Positions 11,581-24,535 are shown, counted from the first letter of the stretch. The stretch is DNA of 64,000 bases from Arenicola marina (GCA_964019135.1 OZ025260.1:20826254-20890253), one strand, 5' to 3'. Program-made: numbers and translations. Notes: generated by a model not told the origin, from the letters alone.

Positions 11581-12659
11581 TAACAATGGACGAGGCAGTT
11601 ACCCGTACGAGGCGTCACATCCACACAGCCACGCGGGGGATGAAGACAAGCCCAGGAATCTGTTCGGAATCAAGGCCCCTAACCCCCGAAAGCTCTGCCC
11701 TCACTCAGCTAGGATGGGAAGCTTAGATACTTGCTCCTGTTTATCGCTGTCATCGATATCCTACAGCAAGTGTCACTGGGACCCCCTCCGCCAGTCTGTC
11801 ATCTCCCAATGACCCACGGGGGTGGGGGGTGGCGACGGGAGGGAGAGGTGCTCCAGGTGAGGTCAGAGGGGAGGGGTGGGCACCATACAGTGGCCAAATG
11901 GGCAAACTACACGCGCGGCGAAAAGGGGTAGCGTTGCGCGAAATGGGGTGAAGAGGTTATCGGCAATGCCTGATCCTTAGATAACACAAACATAATTTAA
12001 GACTGCACACGGAGAAATGTTGGAATACCGACCAGCCTAGCTACCTCCCCCCCCCCCACTGCCTGTAACCCCACGATGCATTGCGGGGCCTAGCGGGCAA
12101 CCTCTCCACGTTAGTAAGTGTTGGTCCGAGTTTTTTTCATCTCGCGGAACAGTCGGCAATGTTAAATCTCTGCCCTTTGCCGACCACTGCGAGGGCCTTA
12201 AGTATGAGGTACGAGCGCGCCTCTCCCGTGCGTGTGACATCTGCAGAGACCTCCAAGTGCCTCCCAGATGGTGAGTTATACGCCGGGTGGTTGTGTAGGG
12301 CGGAGTCAAGCCGGGCGATTGTGTAGGTGGTGGTTGTGTAGTGTGGAGTGCTCACGCTAAGATTGTTTACTTCCGGCGAGCGGCGGAGCATTCAAAACGA
12401 AGCGAGAGGTGAAATAAATTGTCTGGATTACAAGAAAATACATTACCAAGCAAAGAAATGAAAGTGCGACGAAAGTCCAAAAAGCTTTAGGAACGTCGTG
12501 GCGCACATTGTCGGGTAGGCACTGTATATTTATTCTGTTATGAACTTCAACTTGAGCCACCGGTCCGCGATTTCTGCCGATTCCTTGTTTTCGGCCGTGT
12601 CAGCGGCATGGCTCTCACCCTAGCTCCGTTTACGGGCGTGGTAAGAGAGGCATGTACCA
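11581..12659. other. spacer between two minisatellites
   Basis: About 1.1 kb of moderately CpG-containing unique sequence. It holds the ETS-type site listed separately and a minus-strand frame of 67 codons (12,357-12,560) with one hydrophobic stretch. I do not call that frame a gene because it lacks supporting signals. Confidence 0.5.
12290..12420 (+). promoter_or_regulatory. candidate promoter for the downstream two-exon gene
   Basis: ACTTCCGG at 12,369-12,376 is a full ETS-family site embedded in a CpG-containing stretch (CCGGCGAGCGGCGG). ETS sites in CpG-rich DNA are common at TATA-less animal promoters. GAGAGGTGAAAT just downstream could serve as a 5' splice site (AG at 12,408-12,409, then GTGAAA), which would make the 43-bp array part of a 5'UTR intron. 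This is inference from motifs; no transcript evidence is available. Confidence 0.3.
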
Positions 12660-15574
12660 GGGCTAGGTTACAGGGTGGCTGTTATTGAACGCATTAATAT
12701 CATATATGGGTTCCAGGGTGGCTGTTATTGAACGCATTAATATCATAGCTGGGTTACAGGGTGGCTGTCATTGAACGCATTAATATCATATCTGTGTTAC
12801 AGGGTGGCTGTTACTGAACGCATTAATATCATATGTGTGTTACAGGGTGGCTGTTACTGAACGCGTTAATATCATATCTTGGTTACAGGGTGGCTGTTAT
12901 TGAACGCATTAATATCATACCAGGGCTACATAGTGGCTGTTACTGAACGCATTAAAATAATATCTGTGTTACAGGGTGGCTGCTACTGAACGCATTAATA
13001 TCATATCTGTGTTACAGGGTGGCTGTTACTAATCGCGTTAATATCATATCTGGGTTACAGGGTGGCTGGTATTAAACGCATTAATATCCCATCTGGGCTA
13101 CATGGTGGTTGTTACTGAACGTATTAATATAATATCTGGGTTACATGGTGGCTTTTACTGAACGCATTAATATCATATCTGGGTTACAGGGTGGCTGTTA
13201 CTGAACGCATTAATATCATATCGGGGTTAGAGGGTGGCTGTTACTGAACGCATTAATATCATATCTGGGCCACATGGTGGCTGTTATCATATCTGGGTCA
13301 CAGGGTGGCTGTTACTGATCGCGTTAATATCATATCTGGGTTACAGGGTGGCTGGTAATGAACGCATTAATATCATATCTGTGTTACAGGGTGGCTGTTA
13401 CTGAACGCATTAATATCATATCTGGGCTACATGGTGGCTGTTACTGAACGTATTAATATCATATCTGGGCTACATGGTGGCTTTTGCTGAACGCATTCAT
13501 ATCATATCTGGGCCACATGGTGGCTGTTACTGAACGCATTAATATCATATATGGGTTAACGGGTGGCTGTTACTGAACGCATTAATATCATATCTGTGTT
13601 ACAGGGTGGCTGTTACTGATCGCGTTAATATCATATCTGGGTTACAGTGTGGCTGTTATTGAACGCATTAATATCATATCTGGGCTACATTGTGGCTGTT
13701 ACTGAATGCACTCATATCATATCTGGGTTACAGGGTGGGTGTTATTGAACGCAATAATATCATATCTGGGTTACAGGGTGGCTGTTACTGAACGCATTAA
13801 AATCGTATCTGCGTTACAGGGTGGCTGTTACTGATTAATATCATATCTGGGCTACAAAGTGGCTGTTACTGAACGCATTCATATCATATCTGGGCTACAT
13901 AGTGGCTGTTACTGAACGCATTAATATCATATCAGTGTTACAGGGTGACTGTTACTGAACGCATTAATATCATATATGTTTTACAGTGTGGCTTTTATTG
14001 AACGCATTAATGTCATATCTGTGTTACAGGGTGGCTGTTACTGAACGCCTTAATATCATATCTGTGTTACAGGGTGGCTGTTACTGAACGCATTAATATC
14101 ATATCTGTGTTACAGGGTGGCTGTTACTGATCGCGTTAATATCATATCTGGGTTACAGGGTGGCTGTTATCGAACGCATTAATATCATATCTGGGCTACA
14201 TAGTGGCTGTTACTGAACGCATTAATATCATATCTGCGTTACAGGGTGGCTGTTACTGAACGCATTAAAATCATATCTGTGTTACAGGGTGGCTGTTACT
14301 GATCGCGTTAATATCATATCTGGGTTCCAGGGTGGCTGTTACTGAACGCATTAATATCATATCTGTTTTACAGGGTGGCTGTTACTGAACGCATTAATGT
14401 CATATCTGTGTTACAGGGTGGCTGTTACTGAACGCCCTAATATCATATCTGTTTTACAGGGTCGCCGTAGCTGAAAGCATTAATATCATATCTGGGTTAC
14501 AGGGTGGCTGTTACTGATCGCGTTAATATCATATCTGGGTTACAGGGTGGCTGTTATTGAACGCAATATTAATATCATATCTGGGTTCCAGGGTGGCTGT
14601 TACTGAACGCTTTAATATCATATCTGGGCTACATAGTGGCTGTTACTGAACGCATTAATATCATATCTGTGTTACAGGGTGGCTGTTATTGAACGCATTA
14701 ATATCATATCTGTGTTATAGGGTGGCTGTTACTGAACGCATTAATATCATATCTGGGCTACATAGTGGCTGTTATTGAACGCATTAATGTCATATCTGTG
14801 TTACAGGGTGGCTGTTACTGAACGCATTAATATCATATCTGTGTTACAGGGTGGCTGTTACTGAACGCATTAATATCATATCTGGGTTACAGAATGGCTG
14901 TTACTGATCGCGTTAATATCATATCTGTGTTATAGGGTGGCTGTTACTGAACGCTTTAATATCATATCTGGGCTACATAGTGGCTGTTACTGAACGCATT
15001 AATATCATATCTGTGTTACAGGGTGGCTGTTACTGAACGCATTAATATCATATCTATTTTACAGGGTGGCTGTAACTGAAAGCATTAATATCATATCTGG
15101 CTTACCGGGTGGCTATTACTGAACGCATTAATATCATATCTGTGTTACAGGGTGGCTGTTACTGAACGCATTAATATCATATCTGGGTTACATGGTGGCT
15201 GTTATTGAACGCATTAAAATTATATCTGGGTTCCAGCGTGGCTGTTATTGAACGCATTAATATCATATCTGGGTTACAGGGTGGCTGTTATTGAACGCAT
15301 TAATATCATATCTGTGTTACAGGGTGGCTGTTACTGAACGCATTAATATCATATCTGGGCTACATAGTGACTGTTACTGAACGCATTAATATCATATCTG
15401 TGTTACAGGGTGGCTGTTACTGAACGGATTAATATCATATCTGGGCTACATAGTGGTTGTTACTGAACGCATTAATATCATATCTGGGTTACAGGGTGGC
15501 TGTTACTGAACGCATTAATACCATATCTGTTTTACAGAGTGGCTGTAACTGAAAGCATTAATATCATATCTGAG
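12660..15574. repeat. 43-bp minisatellite, about 68 copies
   Basis: The unit runs GTTACAGGGTGGCTGTTACTG, then AACGCATTAATATCATATCTGG, with successive GCTGTTA phrases exactly 43 bp apart (for example 12,721 and 12,764). Two main variants are mixed along the array: GGTTACAGGG and GGGCTACATAG. A third marked variant has CTGATCGCGTTAATATC. A few units are shortened or carry small insertions. Variant types are interspersed, which suggests turnover by unequal exchange. The last unit ends about six bases before the start codon of the two-exon gene, and each unit holds a 3'-splice-site-like TTACAG/GG. Confidence 0.97.
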
Positions 15575-15579
15575 TTTCA

Positions 15580-16065
15580 ATGTCGGCGGAGATGACGGGC
15601 GGCAAACGCCTCGGCCTGAAGGCCATGGACTCCATAGTGAAGATCCTGATGGGGATCTGTTACCGGGAGCACGATCCGGAGGTGTACCTGGCCTACGAGA
15701 GGGAGGTCCGCGCCAGGAAGAGCGCCGCTATGGGTCACGAGCTGGACAGGATGCTGGTCACCCTCCGAGGCGGGGAAGGTGCGGCCGGGGGGTCGGCGGC
15801 TGCGGGGGCGGGGGTCATGACCCCGCCAGCTTCACCGCGCCGTGTCGCCCTGAAGGCCCCAGCCGCCAGGAAGCGGGAAGGCGCGCCAGTGAAGCCGGGT
15901 CGCCCCGTCAAGAGGCGACGTCATAGTGACGTCAGCGACGGCGCCGACACCGATTCCGTGACGTCAGACGGAGAGTTGAGGTCGCGAAAGACGACGTCGC
16001 TCAAGCAGCGAAATAGGGCGGCTGCATCGAAGGCGGCGCGACGGTCGCTGCGCAAGGCTGTCAAG
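15580..16065 (+). CDS. exon 1 of an unrecognised host gene encoding a basic, probably nuclear protein
   Basis: This exon supplies 162 codons starting MSAEMTGGKRLGLKAMD. I do not recognise the family. The N-terminal 60 residues look like a compact helical segment (AMDSIVKILMGICYREHDPEVYLAYEREVRARKS, residues 16-49). It is followed by a Gly/Ala linker, a TPPASPRR phosphosite-like motif near residue 90, and a strongly basic stretch (KPGRPVKRRRHSD) that reads as a bipartite nuclear signal. An acidic DGADTDSVTSDGE patch and another basic tail come next. The start is chosen because TGA lies in frame at 15,571; the next ATG at 15,592 is the alternative. Codons are G/C-ending, unlike the surrounding DNA. 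The exon ends at AAG/GTCAGT in phase 0. Confidence 0.72.
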
Positions 16066-16246
16066 GTCAGTCAAGGTCAAATACACGTGACCTTACCACA
16101 GTCTCCCCATAACCCATAACTATAAATCGATGACACGCTAATCGAAAGTGATAGAAGATCAAAATGTAATTGGACATGCAATGATAAAACGTCCTTGCCA
16201 TATGGATGTTATGTTTCTCAAGTATTGCTTGATGTTGTGTTTCCAG
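16066..16246 (+). other. intron of the unrecognised gene, phase 0
   Basis: The 181-bp intron opens with GTCAGT after AAG and closes with TTGTGTTTCCAG. Removing it keeps the reading frame between two blocks of G/C-ending codons, while the intron is AT-rich and has stops. This is the strongest sign that the flanking blocks form a real gene. Confidence 0.75.
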
Positions 16247-16835
16247 ATGACGCGAGCGGATAACGAACCGAGGTACAACTTGGGCAAGCGACACCACGAG
16301 ACCGTCGACCCGAGCGACTTCGTCCTGAAGGACCTCCCATGGAGCGACTGGCAGCTGGCCGTCTACCGGGGTGTCACCCCCGACAACCCCGCCTGGAAGC
16401 CGTGCCGCGGGGGAGAGGCCAACGTCGGGGTCCGCGACACGAGCCTCTTCCAGTGGCTGGCCGACCAGGGGGCGGCCGCCGTGTACGAGGTGGCCGTGCA
16501 GCCATGGTGGCGCCTCCGCCGCTACCCGGTCTACCTGCGGATGGCGGCGGCGACAGCGGCCCGCCGCCGCGGGGGCCACTGGGACTCGCAGCTGTTCGGA
16601 CAGTGACCCGGCCGTGGCGGACCAGGCGCAGGCCGCCCTTCGCAGGGGTTGTCAGGTGTTCGTGCGGCGGGCGGAGCTCCAGCTTCCGATCGCCGCCGGT
16701 GGTCACACCATCTGGGAGGTGAACGAGCTCCGCAAACTGGTCCGGGATACTTACGACTACGCCTGGAGCTCCCGGACAGCGGGCGGCAGCCAGAGGAGGG
16801 TCGTCCGGAGCACGATCGCGCTGTCCGGATACTGA
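16247..16835 (+). CDS. exon 2 of the unrecognised host gene, with one frame break
   Basis: The exon opens MTRADNEPRYNLGKRHHETVD and reads on through DLPWSDWQLAVYRG and LFQWLADQGAAAVYEVAVQPWWRLRRYPVYLRM to HWDSQLF. That frame then stops at 16,604-16,606 (QLFGQ, stop). A second frame, offset by one base, is equally coding-like from there to a stop at 16,833-16,835. It reads DSDPAVADQAQAALRRGC, then VFVRRAELQLPIAAGGHTIW and ELRKLVRDTYDYAWSS. Both halves share the same codon bias, so one extra base near 16,599-16,600 (TTCGG) is the simplest explanation. If the base is a sequencing error, the protein is about 357 residues. If it is real, the protein ends after about 281 residues or the locus is a young pseudogene. 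No known domain was recognised; a BLASTP/HMM search with each half is the deciding test. Confidence 0.65.
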
Positions 16836-17380
16836 ACATTTATGGGACCTAGACCGTGGCCAAAACTGATCTTACTCGTGCCTGGATTAGTTCCGCAAGA
16901 GACAATTGATGCACCGAAAACTGGTCTGCGCAGTGCTGCAATGCTAGGGTACTGTGGACACGAATGTTCAGCTGTTCTAAATGTATCGCGACCCATTCAC
17001 TTGGATGCGTGATATCTGTTCTGCTGTGGACTGATTGCTGAACTGATATTTAACTTGTGGCAGGAAAGGAAGAATCTGCCTATCTGAAAGTCTCGTGTTC
17101 AAAGTGTTAAAACATGCTGCGGTTTATGGTTGTATCATGCAGGTCGTTATTGAGTGTATCATGTAGGTCGTTCCAATGATGGTTTCACTCATCCTGCATC
17201 ATCGTCATCATCATGGGGTTGTGCCTTCTCCCCGCACTGTACATACACTATGTAATGTGGTGTAACATATTATCACGCAGATGGTTTACTGCTTATTAAC
17301 CATGTAAATTGTGATATAGTTGTTTGATGTCATGATGTATCCTTATGTTTACACAATAAATATTCATCTGACAACTTATC
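16836..17380 (+). other. probable 3'UTR of the two-exon gene with poly(A) signal
   Basis: Sequence after the stop is AT-richer and non-coding. AATAAA at 17,355-17,360 is the first canonical poly(A) signal downstream. The ~11-kb tandem unit begins shortly after it. Confidence 0.45.
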
Positions 17381-19801
17381 TGTTTGTCACCTACATATTG
17401 AAGCTCCCCGCCATACAGGAACCGCCAATATCAATGCAAACTTTTCCTCAGCGTTTTCAACATCTTTTATACCTTTCCTGGGATGTTCTTTATGCTCGTC
17501 AGTGAAGAAATATTTACCTTAATTATATCAGATATGTACACATACTTACAAAGAATGAAGGTTACCCCGGGCAAGGTCATAATTAGCGAGGAGTACCCGC
17601 TTCCCACAATGCCCTCGTCAGGCCGGGGCACCCCTCCTGCGTCGAATGTCAAGGCAGACATAACCCAATCAAAACTGCATGTTTACGACACCGTCGGCTG
17701 TGAACGGTTTACGGCAAGCACGTGTAACGATACGAAGAGGGAATAATGTTGCTGCTCGTTCCTCCCAGCGATGAGGAAAACGTCTCTTTTCAGTTTTTCT
17801 GTCGGTTTCCATTATGCACTGATGTGGTTTCCGTTGGGACGGCCAGCTGTTTGTGGCTGGATGGGGCAGGTAACTTTAATGTCGTATTGTTTTTCAGACC
17901 AAGCCAGTCTAATGACTAAATTTGCTTTGCCCTTTTAACTTCGCTGCGTCTACATGCAAGTTAGCTGTGGATATATTTTGAAACATGCATGTGTAGTCTG
18001 TCTATATGTGCCTGGTTATCACATCCCTTTAGTGACCACATTGAAATAAAGCGGGAAGGCTAAGTACCATATTTGTATTTGTAGCGGCATATGCACCTGT
18101 CACGGCTTAAAGATATCAATGTGATCGTCTAATCTGTGAACGTATTGTATTGTGGGCCTTTGGCCTACGTTGTACAGAAGATAGATACGTTCAGGCGCTG
18201 TATGACGTGATCCATGTAACACCGCTACCTGGCTGGCTTTAGCCCTAGTTCACATGGCGGTCATCGGCGCGTAGACTCGCATGCGCGTAGTTTGTCTGGG
18301 GCGGCCGGAACCGACCAAGCGGATGTTCCTCATATGACTGTGTTGGGAAGCGTTTTGATCGCATATCCCAAAGAGGCAACCAAAAATTTACAAAAGTATG
18401 CGCTCACGGTGTAGAAGGGCACTCGTGGAGAAATGGACCTCATTTTCGACCTCCGCGCTAAAGCGTGCGTCATCGTGAATAGCAACTTGACCATGCAGAT
18501 TATTCGTTTAACTTTTCCTTTTCCTGTTATTACTTAACATTATTAACATTGCTAAATATTGTGGTAAGAAACGTGTATGAAATATTTTACCAGGGAACCA
18601 GGCGGTAGAATTTTATGACAGCCTATTGTTTGTCACCTAGGACATAGCTGAGACAGGGCGGAGCAGCTATGTTGGAGTCTCTTGTGACACAGTACGGCTA
18701 CAAACAATATGCGCGAGTGACACATAACGATGAGCTCAATGCCAGCCTCAGCAATAGGTCTTATCGATGTTGTATCCTATCACGGGACCTGCCCTCTGAA
18801 ATGAACTACGTACATTTCCAAATAAAGTTAACCACCACATTGCCCTCTCATCTCCCCGCGCCCCCTCCCCCAGGTACTCGTTCTTCCGGGTTAATCCTCT
18901 TGTTATTCTTCCTGTGGTTCTGTCTTTGGGAAGAAGTCTTATTTCGGGCGAAACCGACAAGCTATTCCGCTACGTATGTGAACATCGTCTGTCAATCTTC
19001 CAAGAGACTGACTGTGAGACATCATTAATCCCTCCTCCTCCCGCCTCATCTTCCTCCACGGTGACCGCGCCCCGCATCGCCTTTCGCCCACCGCCCCCCC
19101 TTCCTCGCTGTCTGTTGCTGATCAGCTGTGACATACATATGCCACAACTCGAGGGTGAGGGGAGGGGAGGGGGGAGGGGGGAGCACACCGAATTCGCATC
19201 GCCCAATAGGTCTCGCAATTACAAGTGGCTTAGCCGCATGGTAGACTTGAGTTACTTAGAAGTCTCCTCACCAGAGCGCCCTGCCCCCCCTCCGCCAATC
19301 CCCCCGGGGGGCTGGCGGGCGCTGGTCCATCCCAGGCTGCGTAACTCGCAAATTGATGGGTAATTTTTTACCCATTATCCTTCTCCGATTTGGCCCCCAC
19401 TGTCAGAATTAAAATTCCTTCATTAAGCGTGTTATGTGGTGTCGCTATCCTGAGTCGTCAAGCGTTGGCCAAAGCAGGGTTTCAGTTTACAGTTAAGGTA
19501 CAGCACAGGGGGCGGTATTCATGCCCCACACTTAGGCTATGCCAGTAGACTTAGTAATATTGACACTTTCTTGATTCAGAAAATCCATCTCTTTGATAAA
19601 TAGTAGCCTAGGTGTGGTTTGTGGAACAAACGACCAAGGGAGTGGGGTAGGGCGTGGGGGGTGGGGGGTATGTTTTATCAGATGAAGAGTAGGGTGGTAA
19701 CTCTATCTTCTCTTCTGAGCCATATGTACGTTTATTAGCACCTTATTTATTTGTCGTCGACAAAAGGAGGGCACTTTTAAGGGTGTATACCATCCATGAT
19801 A

Positions 19802-20505
19802 AAGGCTAGCTCACACTGTGCCGGTTTATAGGCCCGGTTTACCCCTATCCTGAAAACCGGGGACAGCCTTGAATAACCCTGGGCAATCGTAGGGAATCGT
19901 AGTCAATCCAGGGTGATTCGGGGAGTACCGCGGTGAACCGTAGGTCGTCCCGGTGGTTTTTAACGGTTCAAAACTACAGGGATGAACCTAGCATCGTAGT
20001 AACATCGTAACTACTGTTTCCGCGCCAACATTGTGCGAGATGGCCCTGGTTCGTCCGGGTATATAGGGCTGTACAGTCACTACGGGATCTGATCGAGACC
20101 CCATGAGACAGAGAGACTTATGCCTTACGTCAATGCCTAGCCGCAACGGCCTGTACGTGCTGCCTTCGCTTCACACACGAAATCGGCTATGGCCTTCGAT
20201 GCACAACTAACCACTGAAGTTCTGTGTATATCAGAATTATAACAATCCGAGTAGATTTATATAATATATGAGCGATTAGACAGTTGGCATTAGTTGATGA
20301 ACCAGAATGCGGTTGTCGCATGAGTCACTGTCAATGTAAGGCGATCTAATGTGCTGCGCGGGGTTTCCCATGTCGTATGACGTATTAATCATCATGACTA
20401 GCATGCCTGCTATCTGTGGTTACGTAACAACGCTTCTTACATGGACTGACTAGGCGAGGATAATGGTGTACCGTTTGTCGCAAAAATGTAAACATTGATG
20501 ATTTG
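19802..20505 (+). mobile_element. truncated copy of the 1.1-kb inverted-repeat element
   Basis: The left end AAGGCTAGCTCACACTGTG and about 700 bp of interior match the fuller copy at 26,914-28,033. The match stops after ATTGATGATTTGCCT, where the sequence jumps to the segment equivalent to B 28,965. The right terminus is gone, so this copy cannot be mobile. Confidence 0.65.
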
Positions 20506-23500
20506 CCTATAATTCGTCACACAGTTACCCATTCACGACCCACATTAGCATGCCCCCACCCCCCCTCCCCCCCCCCACACCTAACTCCTCCAGACAAAAT
20601 ATCGTTTTCAAAGACTCACTTTTCGTTTGCGGGCCAGTGTTTTGGCCCATTGCAACGCGGCAGGGACTCGCGGCTTTCTTGCTACCAGGCGACAATCTGC
20701 TGCCGATGCAGGCTTCCGGTGTGGTCTCCGCGCCGTGACCATGAAATCAACTTCTCGCCTCATCGGAAAAACACAAAGAGAAGAGAAAACGGAGGCCCAA
20801 TGGCAAAGGGCGAGCGAGTCATGAATGTACTGGGTGGACAATGTTAGGAAATACAGGTGCCATTGCATCTGGAAATGCTGTGATTACTTCAATAAGGTTA
20901 AAGCTGCCACGGCAATTTTCCGCCTACGTTATGAATTGTCCGAATTTTGATGAAAACGCACCATGCAGGAAAGGAAATGCCGCGCGAATGTATTTTTATT
21001 GTCAATCTCAAGTGCTATGACATTAGTCTTGCAGCGGACCCGAATATATCTTATCCAACATCCTTGACGAAGCAAACGATCCACCTAAATTTCATGGCAT
21101 ATAATAGAGCGATGACTACAATGTGATTTTAATGTAAAACAATAATAATTGGAGAACAATGGGAAAAAAACATTTGGACAACAATAAGACAACAAGTGTT
21201 CAACGACAAGACAGCCCTAGACAGAAGTGACTGATCGGGATGCCCCTCTTTGCAGCCCCCTGGGGCCCAAACCAAGCCCACTGTGTCAGTTCTGACCACA
21301 GGTAGTTTCATAAGAGACATAAAAGTCCAGAAATAGGACAAGTCAAGCAGTTTGGACTTTGGAATAATAAATACGTCTGGTTCAAGACTTCCGCTTCAGC
21401 CTTTTTTAATTATCTCTCTGGATATAGGCATAGTGATGAATTTAGAAGGGTGAGGTGGCCTTTGTGCGAAGATAGCTTCATTAAACAAGACCAAAGAACC
21501 GTCCGAGATAATGAGATATGTATATTCTTGCATGTTGTACCTATTCAAAAGTGATCAAGAGCATGTAACCTGGGTTTTTTAAAATACTGTTTTGGTATGT
21601 CATTATCTGAAATAGAATGGTTTCGGGTGAAAAGAAATCCCAAGTACATCGCGTACTCTGCACTAATGATCGGCGGTTCATCGACTTGGTCGCGGCTGCC
21701 TGTTGCGAGTGCCTCTCTGGCCTATTCCAGGGTCCCAAGGGACTGAGTGTGACACCTCGACTCTAATCTTGGATTGTGTTATCGATCCTCACCACACGCA
21801 CACTACTCGTAAGGTACAGGCGAGTCTGCGACCAGCCGGTGCACTTTTATCGACTACACGAGCCTTTGATCCCAGAGCACTATTTGTCCAAGTTATGGTC
21901 GCGATGACCTTATACTGAACAACCCATAAAATAGGTGAAAGAAAAAGGACGAAATGTCGTCAAAAACTGCAGTGTAAATCCTTTCATTTATCCTCACAAA
22001 TACGTCTCTTGATTGTGCGCTTCCGCCTGTGATTCATGGCAGATTAGTGCCAGAGACTCGCGCCGGAAGGTTCCACCCAGTCCCGTCTTTAGTTAATGAA
22101 CCTCCCTCAGATATCTCGGAGTTAGGGACTGACCATTTGATATTAAGAGAGAGAGCGCATTCTTTGGTAAATAAAATTGCGTTGTTTAAGGGCTCCTTGA
22201 AAATGTGTCTAGAAAAATTAAATGCTTCCATAAGAACGGCCAAAAAATGTTTTTCGAGATGGTCTTACAATATTAATCTTGCTCCCATCAGATTGCCCAA
22301 ATTCCTTTGCCGGGGGGATCAAAAGGAAAGCGCCCTATCCCCCCCCCACCACCCCGTCACAATGGTCTGTCCCTAAGGCTTCGCCACGTGTCTTCTTGGC
22401 GTCAGCTTGTGCCCAGAGCAATGTCGGCGCGGCACCCAACGCCGCCTTACGCCGTCCATGTAGTCGGAACATTGGTCGCTTGAATTATGAATGACATTTG
22501 GAGATATATGTATATGCGGCAGACGAATATTTTCTGTGGTGGGACAAACTCCCGACTGTAAATTGTCTTTATTTACCATACATGAAACAAATGGACACGA
22601 CGCATCAATGGTTGATGGCAAATATGTAATACTTGATAATCAAATCAAGAATTCATGTTGCAAAAAACGGAATCATTCCGCTATGATAGAAATATCACAC
22701 TACTCTCTATCTCTGTCTCTCACTAAAACACTGTATAATTATAATGATATATATATATATACATATATATAACTTACTAATATCAACTGCAAAACAAGAG
22801 TGTGTGAACAAATGGTTGGATGTTAGGTTCTGTCGCGCAGGAGTGCCGTTTTACGTGATGTGCCGTAGTAAATTGTATATTATATGTTAAGTCGGGTTTA
22901 TTCGGACACGTTGAAACAGCGGTCATGCCGCTGGACAATATCTGGCTACTCTTTCCGGCTAAGATGCCGGTGATGAAACAGATTTGTATTTTGTCACGAA
23001 AGTTGCCTCAATGACAAAGAAACTTGCGTATGTCTTTAGCTTTGGTAATTGAGGTGTGCACATTACACAAGCTGAATATGAGATGCCAACCTCGCACTGA
23101 ACTCAGTTAACTTCTCCAACCTCAGATTTACAGCGCATTACATTTGAGAACTAAATCTAATAAAGCTGATATATAAACGCAACGTGATGCGAAATCGATA
23201 TCTTCCATTTATCGCCCAGTGGCGCTTTGACAACACGTTACAGCTACGTCATATTACCTCTGCCGCCAAGCTTCATATTCTCTTATCGATCCTAAAGTGA
23301 CAATGAGAGTGGTCGAGGAAAAAATGAGTTGGTTAGCTTTCTTTAATCACATGAGCCAGATTAATATTGCTACTCAGTCCATGGCGAGGATATTCCTGTA
23401 CTTGTTCATTCAATAAGATGCCCCGTAACCCACTCAACAAGCCACTCCCCAGAGCTACCAACAAGTGAATGACGTAAAGATGATATGCGTACTAACTACC

Positions 23501-24154
23501 GAAATAAAAAATCCTACACGACACGGGACGATGCAGAGGAAAATATAATGTAAATAGAAGTGAGACGGCAAAAACCTGATAGACATTCACCCTCTCCACA
23601 GTCTGGCGACCCGACGTGCTTTTTACGTCTGTCTGCGATACAGGCCTTGGAGACGTTGAATGATTTATAAAAACTACGGAGATGAAGGCTCGCGTTAGAC
23701 CCGTTAACAGGAGCCGGACGAACGCGGAATTACAAATGCAATTAGCTAACTGGGCAAATCCCAGGCAAAGTGTCCATATTGTAACTAAGTCCCATTGAGA
23801 ACGGTAAGGCTCGTGTGGCTTTTGAAACAGCCGCGATGGAAAAGAGAAAAAGAAAAAGAGGATTGATAGCTTTGGTTAATAGACAGATCTGGGGAGTGTT
23901 TTTGCTCGTGGCGTGGCGAGAACTGTCTTCAATGAAGAACCAGAATGTAGTCGACAACCTCCTCTTCCGACAATGTCAAGTTCTTACAATCACAGACCAT
24001 AGTAAAATCAAGGACCTTCTCACACGTTGTCAAAGGGGCTTTGGATTTTCACCCTATTTGCCAAGCAATTTCGACCTAAACAAGCAGTGCATCTTTCCAA
24101 CTGATCTCGACTTTAACAGTAAACGTAAGGTTTCAAAAACAGATTTTGCGCTAA

Positions 24155-24535
24155 GATTGATTAGTCCGTTGACATCGAGACAATACCGATTAGACTGGTG
24201 GTATCGCGGTAATACCATCTAGACACTTGGCATCGAGACAAAACCGATTAGACCCTTGGAGTCGAGATAAAACCCATAAGACACTTGGCATCAAGTCAAT
24301 ACCGATTAGACCCTTGGCATCGAGACAATATCGACTAGACCCTTAGCATAGAGACAATACCGACTAGACACTTGGCATCAAGTCAATACCGATTAGACCC
24401 TTGGCATCGAGAAAATATCAACTAGATCCTCAGCATCGAGACAATACCGATTAAACACTTGGCATCAAGTCAATACCGATTAGACCCTTGGCGTCGAGAC
24501 AATATCGACCAGGCGTTAAATGCCGAAACAATGAC
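24155..24535. repeat. 29-bp minisatellite in copy A
   Basis: Units of the form CGAGACAATACCGATTAGAC + CCTTGGCAT alternate with a CAAGTCAATACCGATTAGAC variant, about 13 copies. The orthologous position holds an array of the same family in copies B and C. Confidence 0.9.

Noticed and set aside
12357-12560. 67-codon minus-strand frame with one hydrophobic stretch
   Set aside because: It is short, has no signal peptide pattern or homologue that I recognise, and overlaps the candidate promoter of the plus-strand gene.
17575-17700. Conserved GGCAAGGTCATAATTAGCG block in A, C and D considered as an snRNA or other structured RNA
   Set aside because: It does not match the U1, U2, U4, U5, U6, U12 or vault RNA sequences as I know them, and no fold was evident by eye.
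22373-22621. Minus-strand frame recurring in copies A, B and C (NKDNLQSGVC...PNVIHNSSDQC)
   Set aside because: Most differences between the copies change the amino acid, and the frame ends differ, so there is no sign of protein-level selection. It is shared because the DNA is shared.
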